64,000 nt of DNA from Megaleporinus macrocephalus (taxonomy: Eukaryota; Chordata; Actinopteri; Characiformes; Anostomidae): contig CM038711.1 of the NCBI GenBank assembly GCA_021613375.1, positions 15,927,076-15,991,075 of the forward strand. The letters run 5' to 3'. Within the stretch, counting starts at the first letter, position 1, and each line of letters starts with the position of its first letter. Shown in pieces: positions 61,610-64,000 of the stretch. The notes beneath the pieces are model-generated. The model was not told where the DNA came from. It saw nothing but the letters and a program-made list of their open reading frames with translations, and ran no database searches. The position numbers and the translations under genes are program-made.

Positions 61610-63340
61610 TACCATCCCAGCTCAGCAGATGACACAAAATGAAAGGCTGTCTGTTTTGCTTGTCTAGGACATCCCAAACCCTGGCAAAGTCTTTGATTTG
61701 GCTCTCTGATTGGATAACTGGAAGGCAGCTTATGGTTTGGGTGCATTCCATGTTGGCAATAGGAAAAGCCATTGTGATAAAGGGCTGACCCTATCAGCAC
61801 CACCATCAGTGCACTGACAGATCGTCTTCTGTCGACCCCAAAGCTTTCGTCCTGCTGCTAAGCTTAAAACTGACAATGATGGAGTTTAACTGAAACGAAG
61901 CAACAGTTCTCCCTCTGGGCATAGCTGGAAAATGATAGATCAGTGATTCACTGTGAGAATGCAGGAGAAACAAAGTGTCGAGACATGAGACAAAGACTTC
62001 CTTTTCATTTAATCCTAAAAGGGGAAAATAGAAAGAAGTAAGCAACAGACTCTAAGTGACTTATAAAATATCTTGGCAATATGTCTTATATTACTTTCTA
62101 GGTAATTAGAATCCTTGCACTTGCAGATGATAAAGTTTTATGAACAATCATAAAACAATCTTTCTATTATTGTGTAATTATTAGATTTATTTATCGCATA
62201 TTTTTAAGACATTTTTCATACAATTGCAAGCAAAAAACTGCATTCCAACATATTTGAGATGAGATAGAACAGTGCTACTGATCCAGAACTACTTATCCAA
62301 CTTCAGTACCTCACCTCACTAATGCTCTTGTGGCTGAGTGAGATAAATTCTTGCAGCAATGTTTCAACATCTAATGTAAAGCCTTCATTTTTGTTCAATT
62401 AACGCAGCAGTCATCAATCATGTTCTTGCTCATGATTATAGAAAAAATACATAATTTTGCAGCTGGATGAAAAATGTCTTATAAGCGGAGCATTAAAGTG
62501 ACGGAAGCTAGATGAGCTAAAGCTAAAGCTAACACTGGAGCTACTTTGTGCAATGTTATGATAAGAAGGTTACTGCCTTTTGTCAAACTTTAATGGGACT
62601 ACACAAAGATCAACAATGTCAAATGAAGACATCAAAGGACGTAGTCATTTTTCAATATCATATTATATGGCGCTAAGTAAATGCAGCAACTTAGAAAAAG
62701 TTTTGGTTACCTTACAGCACACTCTTAGTAGTTCTAACTTTTAGCTAAAAAACAAAAAAGTTGTTAATATATATAACAAACCACTATTGTTTCCAGAAAA
62801 AGCACTTAGATGGTGTTAAGACCGCTGAGAGTTCAATTATAATTTTGCAAACGCTCAATTGGGATAGAACTGTGGATTCTAAACCATTAAGCAAAAAATG
62901 TCTTTAATGTTTTTTTTACATTAATATATTATTTTAGCATTGTTTTACATTATGACAATATTATTATTACATTATTATCATAACCTTTAGTTATATAAAA
63001 CCTTTCCATTGTTTAATGAAGCCACACATTCTGAACTTTAACGATAAACAGAAATTACTTACAAAAGGACAATATAGGTACAACATTCAAACGCTAGAGA
63101 AACACAGATTACATTGTGAAAACAAGTTTATCTTTGAGAGATATTAAGTGGAGTAAGAGAGGGGTGCATCTTGAAAAACTTAAGGAGAGTATTTCATAAT
63201 TTGGAAGCAACTACAGTAAATGATCCACCCATAGACCACTGAAGTCGTGCTGTGAAGCCATTTTCATCACATAGAACTCACCCGAACACTGTTTAGCATG
63301 CCTTCCTTTTATGTAGCTAAGTGACGTCAATTTGGTGAGC
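61610..63340. other. Intergenic, nothing recognised
   Basis: AT-rich sequence with no gene, repeat family or notable motif cluster recognised. Confidence 0.65.
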
Positions 63341-63352
63341 AGTAGCATTAGC

Positions 63353-63679
63353 CAGTGCTTAATTTGTAATGGAACACTAAAGGTGGGGAGATCCAGCAAG
63401 TGGCAGTGAGGGAAAAGTTCCTGGACCGCATAGGCACAATAGTGCTTCAATTGTCAATCTAACATAGAAGCATTCTATACAATAAAATAATCTTAGCTTT
63501 AATGAATGCAGTAAGGAGCTGCAACCATAAAATCTCAGAGATGCCACTGGACGAATAGCTTTTGGTGTCCTACAAAAAAAGGTGGTGGATCCACATAAAT
63601 AAGTTCTGGAACACAGATACCTGAAATATGAGAGGTGCCGGATCTTGTTCCGGCAAGATCCAGCACAAATTAAGCACTG
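63353..63679. mobile_element. Complete hAT-type MITE with perfect 8-bp target-site duplication
   Basis: A 327-bp element bounded by perfect 15-bp inverted repeats: CAGTGCTTAATTTGT at 63353-63367 and ACAAATTAAGCACTG at 63665-63679. It is flanked on both sides by an identical GCATTAGC (63345-63352 and 63680-63687). Eight-base duplications and CAGTG termini fit the hAT superfamily. A subterminal inverted repeat, GATCTTGTTCCGGCAAGATC (63639-63658), could form a hairpin. There is no coding capacity. Confidence 0.9.
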
Positions 63680-63687
63680 GCATTAGC

Positions 63688-64000
63688 TTACATTTAGCAT
63701 TTAGTATTACATTAGTGTTAGTATTATGACTCCTTAACAACTTCCCTAACGATCTTATAATTCGGATATTGTAATATTCGGTGGAAAAATTTTAACAAAA
63801 CAAAACATTCAGGACATTTTTATTTACCTAAGGAAGGTGTTCTTTTTAAACCCTATTCATTCTTGCCATAATAAAAATCTAACTTAGACCCAGATTTCTA
63901 AATATAGGCATGAAACAGACTACAGAGTAAACACTTGGAACATGAAGAAGCTTCAATTTTATTATGTTGAGGTACAGGATCAGACATGTAGAAGTCCGAT
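63688..64000. other. Intergenic, nothing recognised
   Basis: AT-rich sequence to the window edge, with no feature recognised. Confidence 0.7.

Noticed and set aside
1..64000. CRISPR array, prophage, operon or other prokaryotic-type system
   Set aside because: No spaced identical repeats, no ribosome-binding-site gene clusters, and clear spliced vertebrate gene structure throughout.

Overview
This is vertebrate DNA, almost certainly from a teleost fish: AT-rich, split genes with GT-AG introns, long simple-sequence tracts, and fish-type transposons (Rex1, fish L1, Tc1-like and hAT elements, a tRNA-derived SINE). One interspersed repeat near 8.2-8.5 kb resembles a family I associate with otophysan fishes (catfishes, characins), so an otophysan source is a reasonable but unproven guess.

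The only host gene I can identify is cdon, encoding a cell-surface Ig/fibronectin-III co-receptor of Hedgehog signalling. It lies on the minus strand and runs off the left edge. I could place nine coding exons between 9497 and 1. They encode the signal peptide, five Ig domains and the first fibronectin III domain, 658 codons in all. Every junction has a GT donor and AG acceptor, and the frame is maintained throughout (phase 1 at every intron up to the linker exon, then phase 0). A non-coding first exon is inferred around 26947-27350 inside a CpG-rich, GC-box-bearing promoter region, which makes intron 1 about 17.4 kb. The joined 5' leader carries two short upstream ORFs.

Layout: 1-9549, coding exons and their introns. 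9550-26946, intron 1, with a hAT relic interrupted by a 5'-truncated Rex1 LINE (11.3-12.95 kb), microsatellites and several non-repetitive GC-richer stretches that look like possible cis-regulatory DNA. 26.9-27.5 kb, putative first exon and promoter. 27.5-64 kb, upstream intergenic DNA with no recognisable host protein gene. It is filled with transposon relics: a hAT copy nested in a Tc1-like element (33.0-35.2 kb), an LTR-like block (36.1-36.5 kb), a tRNA-derived SINE (39.35 kb), an L1 whose reverse transcriptase has lost its catalytic core (42.6-46.6 kb), a second Tc1-like relic (51.8-52.5 kb), and a complete hAT-type MITE with a perfect target-site duplication (63.35-63.68 kb). More candidate regulatory stretches lie between them.

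I found no operon, defence locus, CRISPR array or other undescribed multi-gene system. The most useful novelties are the uORF architecture of the cdon leader, the well-dated transposon insertions and the candidate enhancers.
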